Made by a program: the position numbers and the translations under genes. Shown here piece after piece: positions 1 through 10,496 of a stretch of 64,000 nt of DNA. The DNA is taken from positions 57,314,583 to 57,378,582 of the forward strand of contig CM047808.1 in NCBI GenBank assembly GCA_026214975.1, written 5' to 3'. Position 1 is the first letter of the stretch. The number at the start of each line of letters is the position of its first letter. The DNA is from Gentiana macrophylla. Taxonomy: Eukaryota; Streptophyta; Magnoliopsida; Gentianales; Gentianaceae. Under the pieces are notes generated by a model. It saw only the letters and a program-made list of their open reading frames with translations, was not told where the DNA came from and did no database searches.

Positions 1-416
1 GCCAAATTAAATTCGTCCTCTTCATCCTTCAGTATAGCCTCAAACTCATCCCTTGCTGCCTCATTCGCTTGACGAGCTTTACTCTTGATAATTCGGCAAC
101 TGGACTCAGCCGCATCTTAAAACCGTCTTTCTCTTTTACTGGGGATGGTCCTTTTAATGGAGGCAGTTCATTTTCCTCAAGATTTCTTGCTACTTATCTT
201 CCTTTTCGTATTGTGTCTAAAAGAGCCTGGAATTCAACAGCCCACATCTCTTTTAATGCATCCACTAGGGCCTGCCTAGCTGGCCGGATTTTGTGCATCT
301 TGTTGATTTTCTAGTTGTTTTTCAGCATCATGCTCCTGAAGAATTTCCTGCAGGTCTTCTACACTTTGGGTTGTACTTGCCAGATCCTTTTCTTGCTGAG
401 TTTTCTTAGATTTCAT
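1..416 (-). pseudogene. gag: Ty3/gypsy gag N-terminal remnant
   Basis: Read on the minus strand, an ATG at 416 opens a Lys/Gln/Glu-rich segment beginning MKSKKTQQEK. After about 46 codons it hits a stop, and similar helical, charged sequence continues in shifted frames (for example QALVDALKEMWAVEF) to the window edge. It lies just downstream of a primer-binding-like site and an LTR-like segment, which is where gag starts. The stops and frame changes show it is dead or badly read. The assignment rests on position and composition, since no zinc knuckle is inside the window. Confidence 0.5.
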
Positions 417-460
417 GTTGTTAACCACTCTATAATTTTGCCACTAGAGACAAGAAAATA

Positions 461-477
461 CCCTCCTTCTAGCGCCA
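461..477 (-). other. Primer-binding site of minus-strand gypsy element
   Basis: The minus strand reads TGGCGCTAGAAGGAGGG directly next to the LTR end. A TGGCGC start is what a tRNA-primed site looks like, because it complements a tRNA 3' end of the form GCGCCA. I do not name the tRNA. Confidence 0.55.
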
Positions 478-478
478 A

Positions 479-1084
479 TGATCGAACTCGGATTGATTTG
501 TATAAAGGCTCTATGAAACTTTCTTGTTCTAGGATGAAATCGAGAGTTGTATTTTTTTGATATGGACTGAACTTAAAAATTATGCTGCCTACGTATCCAA
601 ATATAAATTTGGAATCAAGCCCAACCGTAGTTCAAGCGATTATGCATCAAAGTGGAGTTAGTGGGTGGTTATGTATTCTACCCACGCCTCACGTTTAAGC
701 GTAATGGTTTCCATTGTACAGGTGCACATCTCTGATCTGCTCCTTCTCGGCCAAGGATCTGCTATGGCCGTCATGACTAGGGACCTGCCCTGGTCGTGAA
801 CTATGGCCGACACGACTAAGGACCTGCCCTGGTCGTGAACTATGGCCGTCATGACTAGAGGCCTGCCCTAGTCATGACCTCACTTCCGGGTTCTGATCTG
901 TACACCATTGCTTCTACTTCCGGGTCAAGTGTGGTTCTGGATGCACAACACGTGGACGTATCCGGGTCACCCTCAATCATTTGAATTTTCACAAAGCGTA
1001 GTGAATGCTTTGAATCTCATTAAATGATCCTGTATTTTTACATGTGTGTCCTTGATGAAGTTGTTGGAGCATTTAATGCTACAC
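479..1084 (-). repeat. 5' LTR of minus-strand gypsy element (right edge approximate)
   Basis: The low-coordinate edge starts TGATCGAACTCGG immediately beside the primer site, so this edge is well placed. The high edge is less certain: I chose the CA at 1084 because it gives TG...CA ends and lies just before MITE-like sequence. A 39-bp tandem repeat lies inside. No second LTR is in the window. Confidence 0.45.
764..880. repeat. 39-bp tandem repeat, three copies, inside an LTR
   Basis: Three consecutive units of 39 bp begin TATGGCCGTCATGACTAG, TATGGCCGACACGACTAAG and TATGGCCGTCATGACTAGAG. The unit is a multiple of three, so a minus-strand reading shows a 13-residue repeat (AIVHDQGRSLV...). That reading is a by-product, not a gene. 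Confidence 0.85.
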
Positions 1085-1219
1085 ACTTTTTATGGTAAAT
1101 ATTGTAAAGAGAGAAAAGCATGTGAAGAAATTTTATAAAAAAAATGCCCAAAGTGGACACTTATTTTGAGACAAATCGAAAAAGAACAAGGACAAATAAA
1201 ATGGGACAGAGGGAGTATT
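1085..1219. mobile_element. MITE end (CTCCCTCTGTCCCA type)
   Basis: The segment ends ATGGGACAGAGGGAGTA, the complement of the TACTCCCTCTGTCCCAT terminus very common in plant Stowaway-like MITEs. The sequence before it (GACAAATCGAAAAAG) fits the usual subterminal part. The matching opposite terminus is not visible, so it is probably truncated and the left coordinate is a guess. Confidence 0.45.
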
Positions 1220-2163
1220 AAAAAGGAAAAATTTTCAGCCTCGCTTATAAGGCTAATTTCCCCGTTCTTTTTTCGATTTTTTTCTTTTTCATCTGTTTAG
1301 GCACGATCAAATCCTTTGTTCTTGCTTTTGTTTCAATCCCACTGCAAATACATAGTGGCTGCTGATTTCTCTTTAGTTTATGACCATATTTAAAATAATT
1401 TCTGGATGCATAATGCTTTTTGAAGTTGAGGATAACACAGTTAATGTTGAAGCAATAGCAAATGCCAATACATCGCCAAGAAAATGGGTTCAAAGCAGTT
1501 TCACTCCTATTGTCAGAAACCTTCTCGGAACACGCATCTGTGAAAGTGCTATTGGGGATGGAACATGACAAGATGATGAAGAATGCATACAAATTGTATG
1601 CAGTTGCGTCCGGGTTTCACAAGAGTAATAACAATGCATAGTGTACGATGATGAGGAGTAATCTGTTCGTAACAATTGGCACAACGTATATTTATGTTAT
1701 TGAACATGATTAGACTTGCATTAATCAATGAGACCTACACTGCGCGTTGTCACAATATTCGACTTGTGAACTAATATGGTGATTTGAACTTAATATAATA
1801 AAACTGAGCTTTCAAGTTTGTCTTTTTACTTATGAATTGTATCTCTTGTTATGAACGTCGGTTTGAATTATAGAATGCATTTGATGACCGTTTTACACTA
1901 TACAAGGTAGTGAGTCGGTTGTACTATAAATGGCGAGTAAGATTGTATCTCACGAGGAATCTGGTCAATTATATATCAATGTAGGTCTCATTTCTAGTTT
2001 AGGTCAACACTATTACTGAACGTGGTGATTTTTCAGATCGTCGGCTCTAACAACTAAAAAAACACAACAAATAGTTTAAATTAAATAAAAGAGATAGCCA
2101 GACTATGATCTGATGAACTACTTTCTAACCCTAATTCGTATCTGGAAGTGTCTACTTTGATAC
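1220..2163. other. Mostly anonymous stretch with a possible FAR1-type relic
   Basis: This is low-complexity, AT-rich sequence without a convincing gene. On the plus strand around 1540-1640 one frame reads GMEHDKMMKNAYKLYAVASG. That resembles the start of a FAR1/FHY3-type DNA-binding domain (pattern GMxFxxxxxAYxFYxxYA...GF), a family derived from Mutator transposases. The flanking 1380-1568 frame shows no family I know. Stops follow at once, so at best it is a relic. The rest (about 1690-2160) shows nothing I can name. Confidence 0.25.
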
Positions 2164-2673
2164 TGTTATAACAGGATAAGGAATCCAGATGCAAGATAAA
2201 TAAATTAACAGATGCAATCTAACATAAACATAACAGAAACACGATGAACACAAGCTTTAACATGGTTTCTAGAGTTGTGTCGACTACTCCACGGATAGAA
2301 AAGAGACATTTTACTGTGCACTGAAATCCAGATGGATTAAATACTTTACAATGACCAATACAGAAGGTATTTATTGGCACAGATCCCTAAAACCTAGCCG
2401 TCAAAGGATCTTTGTCGGATTTTCCTTAAATGCCCCAGATGTTGTGTCACTCTGTTGATCCCAACTCAGCTGATCATTGCCCTGCTTTAGAACTCAGTTG
2501 TATTCAACACTCCAGCAGACTTCAGTAAGTCTGCTGACAAGACAGAAGGTCTCAGCAGACTTCACCCTGCTGATACACACAGACTTGAATACACTTATCA
2601 GCTGCCCATCACTCAGCTGACTTCCAGATTAGTTCCACCAGATGTAGAGGTTAATTAAGTCACTTTGCTGACA
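2164..2673 (-). repeat. 3' LTR of a minus-strand copia element
   Basis: The 510-bp segment starts TGTTATAACAGG and ends TTTGCTGACA on the plus strand, giving TG...CA ends. On the minus strand it is preceded by a purine-rich tract (AAGGTGGAGATT) and, further upstream, by copia RNase H, so it is the 3' LTR. A homologous LTR of about 509 bp lies at 20821-21329, sharing blocks such as the ACTCCACGGA region. Several CAGCAGACTT/CTGCTGA repeats lie at 2510-2670. Confidence 0.65.
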
Positions 2674-2690
2674 AATCTCCACCTTGACTT
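2674..2690 (-). other. Polypurine tract of copia element
   Basis: The minus strand reads CAAGTCAAGGTGGAGATT abutting the LTR start TGTCAGC. A purine-rich run just upstream of the 3' LTR is the expected plus-strand DNA primer site of an LTR retroelement. Confidence 0.6.
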
Positions 2691-3062
2691 GAACCCTCAT
2701 TCACAGTCAACCAGATTGCACAAATAGATGTACTTGTACCAGATGCATTGGTCAATGCCAGATATATTGTAAAAGATTTCTCCACAAATTCCACTCAGCT
2801 GACCTGCCCTCACCTGAGTTTCTTGATTTCCAGATTATAAGCTTTTAATATTCAGCAAGTCCAGACACAATTGAAACTTGCTCTGGTGAACTGGTTTAGT
2901 GAACATATCAGCAGGGTTCTCCTTGGTGCTGATCTTCTTCACTACTACCCTCTTCTCATTCCTAAGAAAATGATACCTCACATCAATATGCTTGGTTCTC
3001 TCATGATGAACCTGATCCTTAGCTAGACAAATTTCACTCAAACTGTCACAATAAATCTCGGT
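2691..3062 (-). pseudogene. pol: Ty1/copia RNase H C-terminal fragment
   Basis: The minus-strand ORF at 2835-3041 reads CLAKDQVHHERTKHIDVRYH followed by ENPADMFTKPV. This is the classic copia RNase H C-terminus (pattern HxRTKHIDVRYHFxRE...NPADMxTKPV). Upstream sequence to about 3062 adds the DS-SEI part of the same domain. Then homology stops abruptly at a junction with plus-strand gypsy sequence. Only the last ~110 residues of pol are left; reverse transcriptase is absent. Confidence 0.85.
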
Positions 3063-4015
3063 TGGGAAGCAGCCATGGATAAAATGAGCTCAACTATTAC
3101 CGACACAGTCAATCAACTTATGAAATCCATGACTTACCTGAATACAAACTTCACCACATATTGTCAGAATAATGATACAAGCCTGACCAATCAGAAGCCT
3201 TAGTGCAGAATCTGTCGCACCAAGTGGGACAGATAGCATAACAAGTGTCAGACCATCATCTGGGGGGATTTCCAAGTAATACTGAGAAGAACCTGAAGGA
3301 CATGAATGCAATTATGACTAGAAGAGGAAAGGAACTTCCTGGACCAGTTATACCAACTGACCAGGAAGGATCAAGAAACAGTCAACAGCAGAACGCAGCA
3401 GAATCTGGAGAAAAATAGGGGCCGGTATACCGGGAGTTGAACATTCAGCAGACAAGCAGGCAGAGCAGCAGCAGTCACCAGGTATGTCTTCACGAACTGT
3501 AACTATTAATCCTGCTATTTTACCATATCCCCTAGGAAATATAAGCCCAATAATGATGATGTGCGTTACAAAAAAGTTCATAGAAATGTTTAAGAAGTTG
3601 CAAATGAACATACCTTTGGTAGAAGCTCTGGCCGGAATGCCAGTGTATGCGAAATTCTTGAAGGAAGCAATCTCTACCAAAAGGAAGTTGTTAGACCTTG
3701 AGACTATTTGCCTTAACGAGGAATGCTCGGCTGTTTTACAATGCAAACTGCCTCTTAAGTGTAAAGATCCTGGGAGCCTCCTCATACCATGCACAATTGT
3801 TGGAGTATGCCTAAATAAAGCATTGTGTGATCTCAGAGCTAGTGTCAATCTAATGTCACTCTCCATATTTCATAAGTTAGGTATGAAAGAGTTGAATGAA
3901 ACATCTATAACCCTTCAATTAGCGGAAAGGTCTATGAAACAACCGTGTGGAGTGGTGGAGGATGTCCTGGTGAAAGTTGATAAGTTTGTATTCCCGGTAG
4001 AGTTTGTGGATCTAG
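3063..4015 (+). pseudogene. Ty3/gypsy gag tail and aspartic protease fragment
   Basis: From about 3070 plus-strand frames show a gag C-terminal pattern (GGFPSNTEKN...MNAIMTRRGKELPGP) with stops. An open frame at 3484-4053 then holds the pre-protease and protease region of Athila/Tat-type gypsy elements: NEECSAVLQCKLPLKCKDPG, then CDLRASVNLMSLSIF. The catalytic loop should read DLGAS; here Gly is replaced by Arg (DLRAS), which should inactivate the protease. The frame is cut in the conserved DFVxLD region, where LTR sequence of another element begins at about 4016, so the final residues of the open frame are not gypsy. Confidence 0.85.
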
Positions 4016-5834
4016 ATCCGCAACGGAAGCGATTTAAGGATTTAGATCTATAATTTACACGTAATAAAATAACTAGATCTACTCTACAAGGGGGTTGTAG
4101 AACATACCTCTTGGATCCCAAAATCCAAGTAGAAGAACCGCAATTAGAAAGAACAAAGGATAGTGTGAAGAGCACCACGATCTTCCGCACGTGTGATCCG
4201 AGCAACTCCCGGTGGAAGGAAATTCTTGTCTCGAATCCTTCCGATATGCTACCCGGAAAACCTCCAAGATTTTCCCTCTCACCCTCTTGGCCGAAATTTA
4301 TCTATCCTCTCTTTAAGAGATGATAGTCGAATTTTGTGTCTTTTTAGGCTTGGGAGAACTCTCTTTATATAGGAGAGTAATCCTTGTCCTCCAAGGATTT
4401 TGATTTTGCAAATAAATAAATCCAATAAATAAAATATAATCCCAAAATATTCTAGAACAAATCTAGAAATAATATTTATCTTTATTTCTTACCATAAATA
4501 TTTATCCAATAAATATTTTGTGCACATGTCTTATTAATACACAAGAAAACAATCTCTTGCTCCCTAAGACACTCTATGGCCGAAAATTGCATCCTACCTC
4601 CTAGGGTTGGATTTCGGCCATGACACACACATTGGGCCAAGTTTATGAAAAATGTCTTTTTCACATATTTAATTATTCAGCCCAACTAATTTAATAGTCC
4701 ACTAAACAAATAATTCACATATCGTTTTAATTAAATTCTAATAAGAACTAAATTAATATTATCAGGATTCGACGTCCGAGAATAGCTATGCTATATTGGA
4801 GGCACGTCGGGGACCATGGACTAATAATCAGCGGCTCCGATAAATCAAATAAATAATTATCTTATGAACAGAATAATTATATTCGATAAATCAATCACGG
4901 GAATATGCCACCATAATCTCGTGACTGCACTCCTCCGATTATGAGATTATATTTATCTCCTCACGAGAATGATAATAAGCGTCCATTGATATAATCATTA
5001 CATATGGATTAATCCTCCATAGACTGTTCATTCTAAATCGGGAAGTTACCGTTAACCCTTTTCAGAACCTCTTATCCTTATTTACCATTAACCCCCTAGT
5101 GATCAACTAATTCATACAACTCACTGGTAGCTAATCAGTGTAATATAAACTTGTACGATCGATCAGTTTCTAGGATTAACAAATCAGGGAACTGTCTATC
5201 TACTTCCATAAATGGAAGGAATGGATTCCGTATATGTGATAACACAGACTACTCACTCAATCCAGTACAATGCCAAGATGGGGTAATTCAGAACACGGAC
5301 TCAGTGTAATCCTTAACCGTCAAGTCAAACCTCATACTGATTCAAGCGGTTGACTCGTGATCACCTCGAGATTAAGATATATCCATAAATATGATCATCG
5401 ATTGATTCGATAAGACTTCTCGATTACGAATTATATAAGTGAACTCTAATCAAATCGGTCCAAATTTATATATGATATATCTATCACATATAAATGCCCC
5501 ACCAGGTTCTCTTAACCGAAAGTCCGGATAAGACAATCACACCTATTGTGTTCTGGGCGCAGTAATAGCACGTTAAAGGAGTGACCCGATACTCTTGATT
5601 AACTTCACTACGGGCTAATTGTATTTTAAGTACATCTTCACTAACTCAATCCTCCCGTGTATATCCCATACACTGAGTTAAATGATTACATAAACGATAT
5701 ACTTTAGGGTTTTCTGTAGTGTAAATACTATTGTCACATCGGTGAATATGATAATAATAAATATGAATAATAATGTCAATTCATTCATTAAATAAAACAA
5801 TTACAAAATTGTCTTTCGGGCATAACACCTAACA
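4016..5834 (-). repeat. LTR copy of the large non-coding LTR element (terminus missing)
   Basis: This segment is collinear with the two LTRs at 34855-36645 and 42236-44067, from the ATCCGC..CGGAA block through the ...CACCTAACA end. It lacks the first ~14 bp (TGTTAGTAATACC) of the family LTR. A minus-strand TATA box (TATATAAAG) lies in the ACTCTCTTTATATAGGAGAG block near 4365. It is followed by internal sequence, not a target-site repeat, so it is a fragment rather than a solo LTR. Confidence 0.85.
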
Positions 5835-6697
5835 ATCTCCCACTTGCACGAAAACATGTGATTAATTGTTTTAGAGCACACCCTATTTAAACTACAACAA
5901 ACTACATCTCCGAGTTGCTCTAAAGCAATGGAGACCCATCCCGTATTCTAGTACCCATTAAGCATATCATAACCATTTCAGATGATAAAGTACACTCCGA
6001 GTGTGCCGTCGTAGGATAGGTCAGTGACTCGGGGAGTACCTACATCTAAATATCATGGGTCTTAATGATTAGTCAGGTTGTCGGCTCGAGACGATCCGTA
6101 GAATCGAAACGTTACTGGTCCATCTAATCATGTGGTACCTTCCCAATATGCTTTTGACCTCTAGTGATTTCGAAAAACCTTATAAGCTACCCCTTCATCG
6201 TTTGCACAATGATGTGGTATCGGCTTCCAAATCTAGAATCACTCCCAGATATGAAAAGGAAATCCTTAAGCTATATCGCCTCTCTAGCTACTACAAAAGC
6301 CGCTAATCACCCAACTAGTTAAAGTCGAGTTGGCATTCCTGGATTCCTCCAGGCAATAGCTTCAACACGAGTAAACACTAAGCCCGAGATCGACTTAACG
6401 ATCATCCTCAATCTGACTTAAAATCAAAATCAGTGTATCACACATATCCATGTTCACACATGAATATGTCCGCATATTATTCCTCGTTCTCTCAAAATAC
6501 TAAAGGACATACTAAACTTGCTTTGTTAACCGCCGAATCTAAGATTCGATCAAATTTTACGTTCAATAACCTGACCATCTCTTACTAGAAAGAGAATCTA
6601 TCCTATTTCTCTTGATCCGAAGATTTAGAGAGTCATTCCTGAGGCATAGGGTAGAACTTCCTCGTTGAATGTTGCATACACAGATGCATCATCTTAA
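5835..6697 (-). mobile_element. Internal non-coding segment of the same LTR element, truncated
   Basis: It continues directly from the LTR with the polypurine side (minus GTGCAAGTGGGAGAT) and is collinear with 36646-37290. Relative to that copy it has about 235 extra bases (roughly 6140-6370), so the other copy carries a deletion. No coding potential is seen. Homology stops at about 6697 (TGCATCATCTTAACC), where copia reverse transcriptase begins on the minus strand. Confidence 0.8.
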
Positions 6698-7350
6698 CCT
6701 AGCTTCATCTTTTCCAAGAATGACTCTTGCACACATTGCTGTATCTGCTATGCCACTTGTGTCCATACCATACTTTTGAATTAGATCTTTAGTGTATTGG
6801 CTTGATTGATGAAAATGCCATCTTTCATTTTCTTTACTTGTTGCCCAAGAAAGTAATTTAATTCTCCTATCATGCTCATCTGAAATTTGCTCTTCATTAG
6901 GTTTGCAAATTTCTCACACAACTTTTCATCCTCTGATCCAAAGATAATGTCATCAACATAGATTTGTACTAACAGGGTGCTTGTTCCTTCCTTTAATTTG
7001 AAAAGAGTCTTATCTATAGTTCCATTTTTGAGTCCAATCTTGACGAAAAATTGTGATAGTGTCTCATACTAATATCTGGGTGCCTGTTTGAGTCCATATA
7101 GTGCCTTTATGAGCTTGTACACCTTATCTTCTTTCCTTTTAAGTTGAAAACAAGGAGGTTGTTCCATATATACTTTTTCTTCCAAAAGTCCATTCAGAAA
7201 TGCACTCTTGACATCCATTTGGTAAACTTTGAAGTTTTTGTGGGCTAGAAAAGCTAGAAAGAGTCTGATTGCTTCCAATCTTGCTACTAGGGCAAAGGTC
7301 TCATCATAATCTATTCCCTCTGCTTGAGATCTAGTAGCTTTTAGCAACTA
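6698..7350 (-). pseudogene. pol: Ty1/copia reverse transcriptase, truncated and frameshifted
   Basis: Minus-strand 7069-7347 reads [20 protein letters not shown], then [20 protein letters not shown] and [15 protein letters not shown], the standard fingers/palm of copia reverse transcriptase. After a stop the domain continues in another frame with the catalytic YVDDIIFGS box at about 6938-6970 and NYFLGQQVKK. The 3' part (rest of reverse transcriptase, RNase H, 3' LTR) is missing because sequence switches at 6697. This is the 3' end of what remains of the copia element at 6698-12866. Confidence 0.9.
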
Positions 7351-8085
7351 GCCTTTCTTTGTTTCTGACGACAATTCCTTGTTCATCCTTCTTGTTTCTG
7401 AATACCCATTTCGTTCCAATGATGTTGGATATGTCTGGTCTGTCAACATGTTCCCAGACCTTATTTCATTCAAACTCATTTAGTTCTTCTTGCATGGCTG
7501 TAATCCAATCAGCATATTGGATTGCATCATCTATTGTTTTGGGCTCTACTTGAGATAGAAAACATGTTAGAATAAGCTCCAGTTGTCTTCTTGTTCTGAC
7601 TCCTGTGTGAATGTCTCCAATGACTTGATCTACAGGATGATCTCTTAGCCAGTTGAGATCTGGTTGAAGTTGTTCTTGACTTGGTGCTTCCACAACTTCA
7701 GCTTGTGTATCAGCATCATGCTCTTGTGTTGGTACCTCTTCTGTTGTATTGACTGGTGGTTCATCTTGATTCCCAAAATTGTGATTTAGAATAGTAGTTG
7801 GTACTGTTGTATTCATGTAGACTTGTCTTGGTCCTGCTTCTTCAAGTTCTTGAAGGCTTTCACCATTTGTGTTTTTGACTCATCAAAGACTACATGAATT
7901 GGTTCTTCAATCACCAGTGTCCTTTTGTTGAGTACTCTGAATGCTTTGCTGGTCTCTGAGTATCCCATAAAGATTGCTTCATCAGCTTTTTCATCAAAAG
8001 TGTGTAACTGATTCCTGTTCAACACAAAAAAATTTGATCCAAACATATGCAAATATGATATATTAGGTTTTCTTCCATTCCATAT
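7351..8085 (-). pseudogene. pol: Copia integrase C-terminal region and linker to reverse transcriptase
   Basis: Minus 7813-8052 reads HTFDEKADEAIFMGYSETSK and RVLNKRTLVIEEPIHVVFDE, the GKFDxKxDExxFLGYSxxSKAYRVxN motif after the copia integrase core. Minus 7466-7816 is the acidic, low-complexity linker with DHPVDQVIGDIHTGVRTRRQ, the usual lead-in to reverse transcriptase. The two frames overlap by a few bases and are offset, so a small indel separates them. Confidence 0.85.
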
Positions 8086-8640
8086 TTCATATGGAGTTTT
8101 TCCATGATGTTTGTTGATGATTGATCTGTTTTGAGTATATCATGCGATTTCTTTGCCGCTTGATTAAAAATCTCATTGGCAAACATGCTTCTGCAATCAT
8201 TGTTTGGACTACTTCTTTGAGAGTTATATTTCTTCTTTCTACTACACCATTTTGCTGTGGAGTTCCTGCTGCTGATAGTTGATGTAATCTCGCATTCTCT
8301 TCACAATGAGTTTCGATAATTTCATTTAGAAACTCAGTGCCTCTATCTGATCTGATCTTGATGATCTTCAGTTCCTTCTCATTTTGAATTCTTCTTAGCA
8401 AATCTGGAAACTTCTTGAGTGTCTCTCTCTTCTTGTTCATGAATATAGTCCAGGTGTATTTGAAGAAGTCATCCACCACTACTAGAGTGTATTTCTTTCC
8501 TTTTATCTTGATCGTGTGGATCGGTCCAAAAGATCCATATCTGAGAAGATCACGAAATTCTTGTTGTTGTTTGATAGGGCTTTGATCTGATGGAGCTTTT
8601 GATTTGTTTTCCTTTCTGACATGCATCACAGAGACTTTCC
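8086..8640 (-). pseudogene. pol: Copia integrase core
   Basis: The minus-strand frame at 8087-8629 shows the rve fold landmarks: GKKYTLVVVDDFFKYTW, IRSDRGTEF (second catalytic Asp) and GTPQQNGVVERRN (catalytic Glu). The first catalytic Asp normally sits in an HxDLFGP motif; here the matching place reads YGSFGP, so it is lost. The tail after EACLPMRF is frameshifted (the motif xWAEAV is not readable). The enzyme would be inactive. Confidence 0.88.
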
Positions 8641-9130
8641 TTCTTTAATGTGTTCTCTGGCAGGCCTTCAAATAACTTGTTTTTTCATAATGTGTTGATA
8701 GTCTTGAAATTTAGGTGATTTAATCTTCTATGCCAAATCCAGCTGACCGTCTGTTTATTTTTGACAAGCAAACATGTTTCAGTTGTTGCTGTCTTCCAGT
8801 CTACTACATACATGTTGTCTTCTCTTCTTTCTACAAGTACAACTGTGTTGGTTTGGCTGTGAATCACTTTACATCCTTCCTTGTTGAAGTGCACATTGTA
8901 GCCTTTGTCACAGAATTGACTAATACTCAGTAGGTTGAAGTTCAGTCCTTTAACATAGGCCATATTTTGAATCTTCAAGTTGTTTTTGAGCATTATGCCT
9001 TCCCAAAAATTTTACCAGGGTTTTCTTTGCCTCCAAAGGTGACTTTGGGTCCATCAAAAGCTTTAAAGTCAGTGAGCCATCCTTTGTTTCCTTTCATGTG
9101 TCTGGACGTCCACTGTGTATGTACCAGACA
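8641..9130 (-). pseudogene. pol: Copia GAG-pre-integrase domain and protease remnant
   Basis: Minus 8685-8993 reads MAYVKGLNFNLLSISQFCD, then WIWHRRLNHLNFKTI, the GAG-pre-integrase signature (WHRRLGHxNxxxI). Just upstream at about 9095-9130 lies the protease active-site region, recognisable from the following HMKGNKGWLTDFK. The triad expected as WYxDSG reads WYIHSG, so the catalytic Asp is replaced by His, and a frameshift follows. The wording of this region is close to SIRE/Maximus-type copia elements, a lineage call I hold loosely. Confidence 0.8.
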
Positions 9131-10496
9131 TCCTACAAAACAAATTAAGTATGTTTAGGTACCCAACACTGTTTGGGTCCATACCTGTTAGCAGTCATGC
9201 CTCCCACTCCAAGTGTATATTCAAATGATCTTCTTTTTGGATAATTAAAGTCATCAACTTCATATGTACAAGGAATGGCAGAATAGCTTCTAATATTTCT
9301 ACTGAAGACATTCTAATACTTTTCTCCACTTTTTGGTGCACTTGCATCCTTTTTCACTTTCCAATATGCAGTAGGAAACCTATGTTGCTTCTTGTGTTTA
9401 GGAACAAACCTTGGTTGTTTTTTTCTTAAACACATGATGCATGGCATGAAATGGTGTCTTCTTGTATTTTGGAGGTGCAACATTCCAATCATCTTCTGAA
9501 GGGCAAAGTATTCCTTTAACTTTTAGAAAACCTTTGCTTTTGGTTGACTGAATTGATGGTTTGGTTTGCTGTTTCACTACACTGGGTTTTGACTTCACCG
9601 GTGTTGGATGAGTGGTTGAAACTATGGTCTTTCCTTTTCTGAACTTTGGTCCATTCTTGGTCCTAGATTCAGAATTGTGTTATCCATTGTTTCTATTCTC
9701 ATTCTGACTGTTGTAGCCAAGACCAGATATAGATCCAAACCTTTTTTAGGGTTTGTAAGCTGGTGCATTCAGTGGTGCAGTGGTGAACTTGACTGGTAGG
9801 TAAATTTTCTCAGCTGATCTTTCAACATTGGATGAGTGATCATCTACTACTTGTTGATCAGTTGAGTGAATTTCCTTACTAGTTTTTTCAGCTTTTACTT
9901 TGTCCAGTTCCTTCTTTAATCTTTTATTCTCCTTTCTTAGATTCTCACACTCTTGTTCCAGAATTTCATGATTCAACTCAATTTCATCAAACTTACTCCT
10001 GAGATTTTGAATTAGGTTTTGCAGAGTCTAGTGGAAGAGAAGAAGATTGTGCAGTGTCAAATGTGGATGCACTTGATGATGAGTATGGGCAAGAAGTTAC
10101 CTCAGTTTCATTAGATTATTTAGCCATAAGGCATAGGTAGGCTTTTTCATTATGTGAGCTGTCAGCTTCATCATCATCATCAGAATCATTTTCAGATGAT
10201 TCTTCATTCTTTTCACTGCTAGATTCAACTTTGAGTGATTTCTTGCTCTTTCTCTTTTCAGTTGTCTTGTACTTCCTCTTGTCCTCATCTTTATCGTTTT
10301 CTTCAGGGCATTCAACTTTGAAATGACCTTTCTTCTTGAAATTGAAGCATCTGTATTCATCATCCTTTGTCTTCATGTCTTTGCTTGTGCTAGACTTCTT
10401 GAATGATGATGAACCTTCTTTGAATTGCTTCTTCTTGCTAAACCTGTCAAAACATTTTACTAGTAAAGCTACATGTTCCTTCAGCTCATGTGTCTC
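9131..10496 (-). pseudogene. gag: Copia gag C-terminal half with degenerate zinc knuckle
   Basis: Minus-strand frames at 10116-10376, 9746-9976 and 9398-9598 together form the Lys/Glu-rich C-terminal gag region. It contains CFNFKKKGHFKVECPE, which in the family reads CxxCxxxGHxxxxC; the second Cys is Phe here, so the knuckle is damaged. A coiled-coil stretch (ECENLRKENKRLKKELDKVK) follows, then basic sequence leading to protease. Several stops and frame changes separate the pieces. Confidence 0.8.

Noticed and set aside
1245..1684. Minus-strand ORFs of 115 and 64 aa
   Set aside because: Low-complexity composition and no recognisable domain.
2150..2164. Primer-site-like GTATCAAAG next to the copia LTR at 2164
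   Set aside because: Only about 8 of 12 bases match, and the opposite side has a clear polypurine tract, so the LTR is better called a 3' LTR.
3348..3866. 172-aa minus-strand ORF
   Set aside because: It is a shadow of the gypsy protease frame on the plus strand, which carries recognisable motifs.
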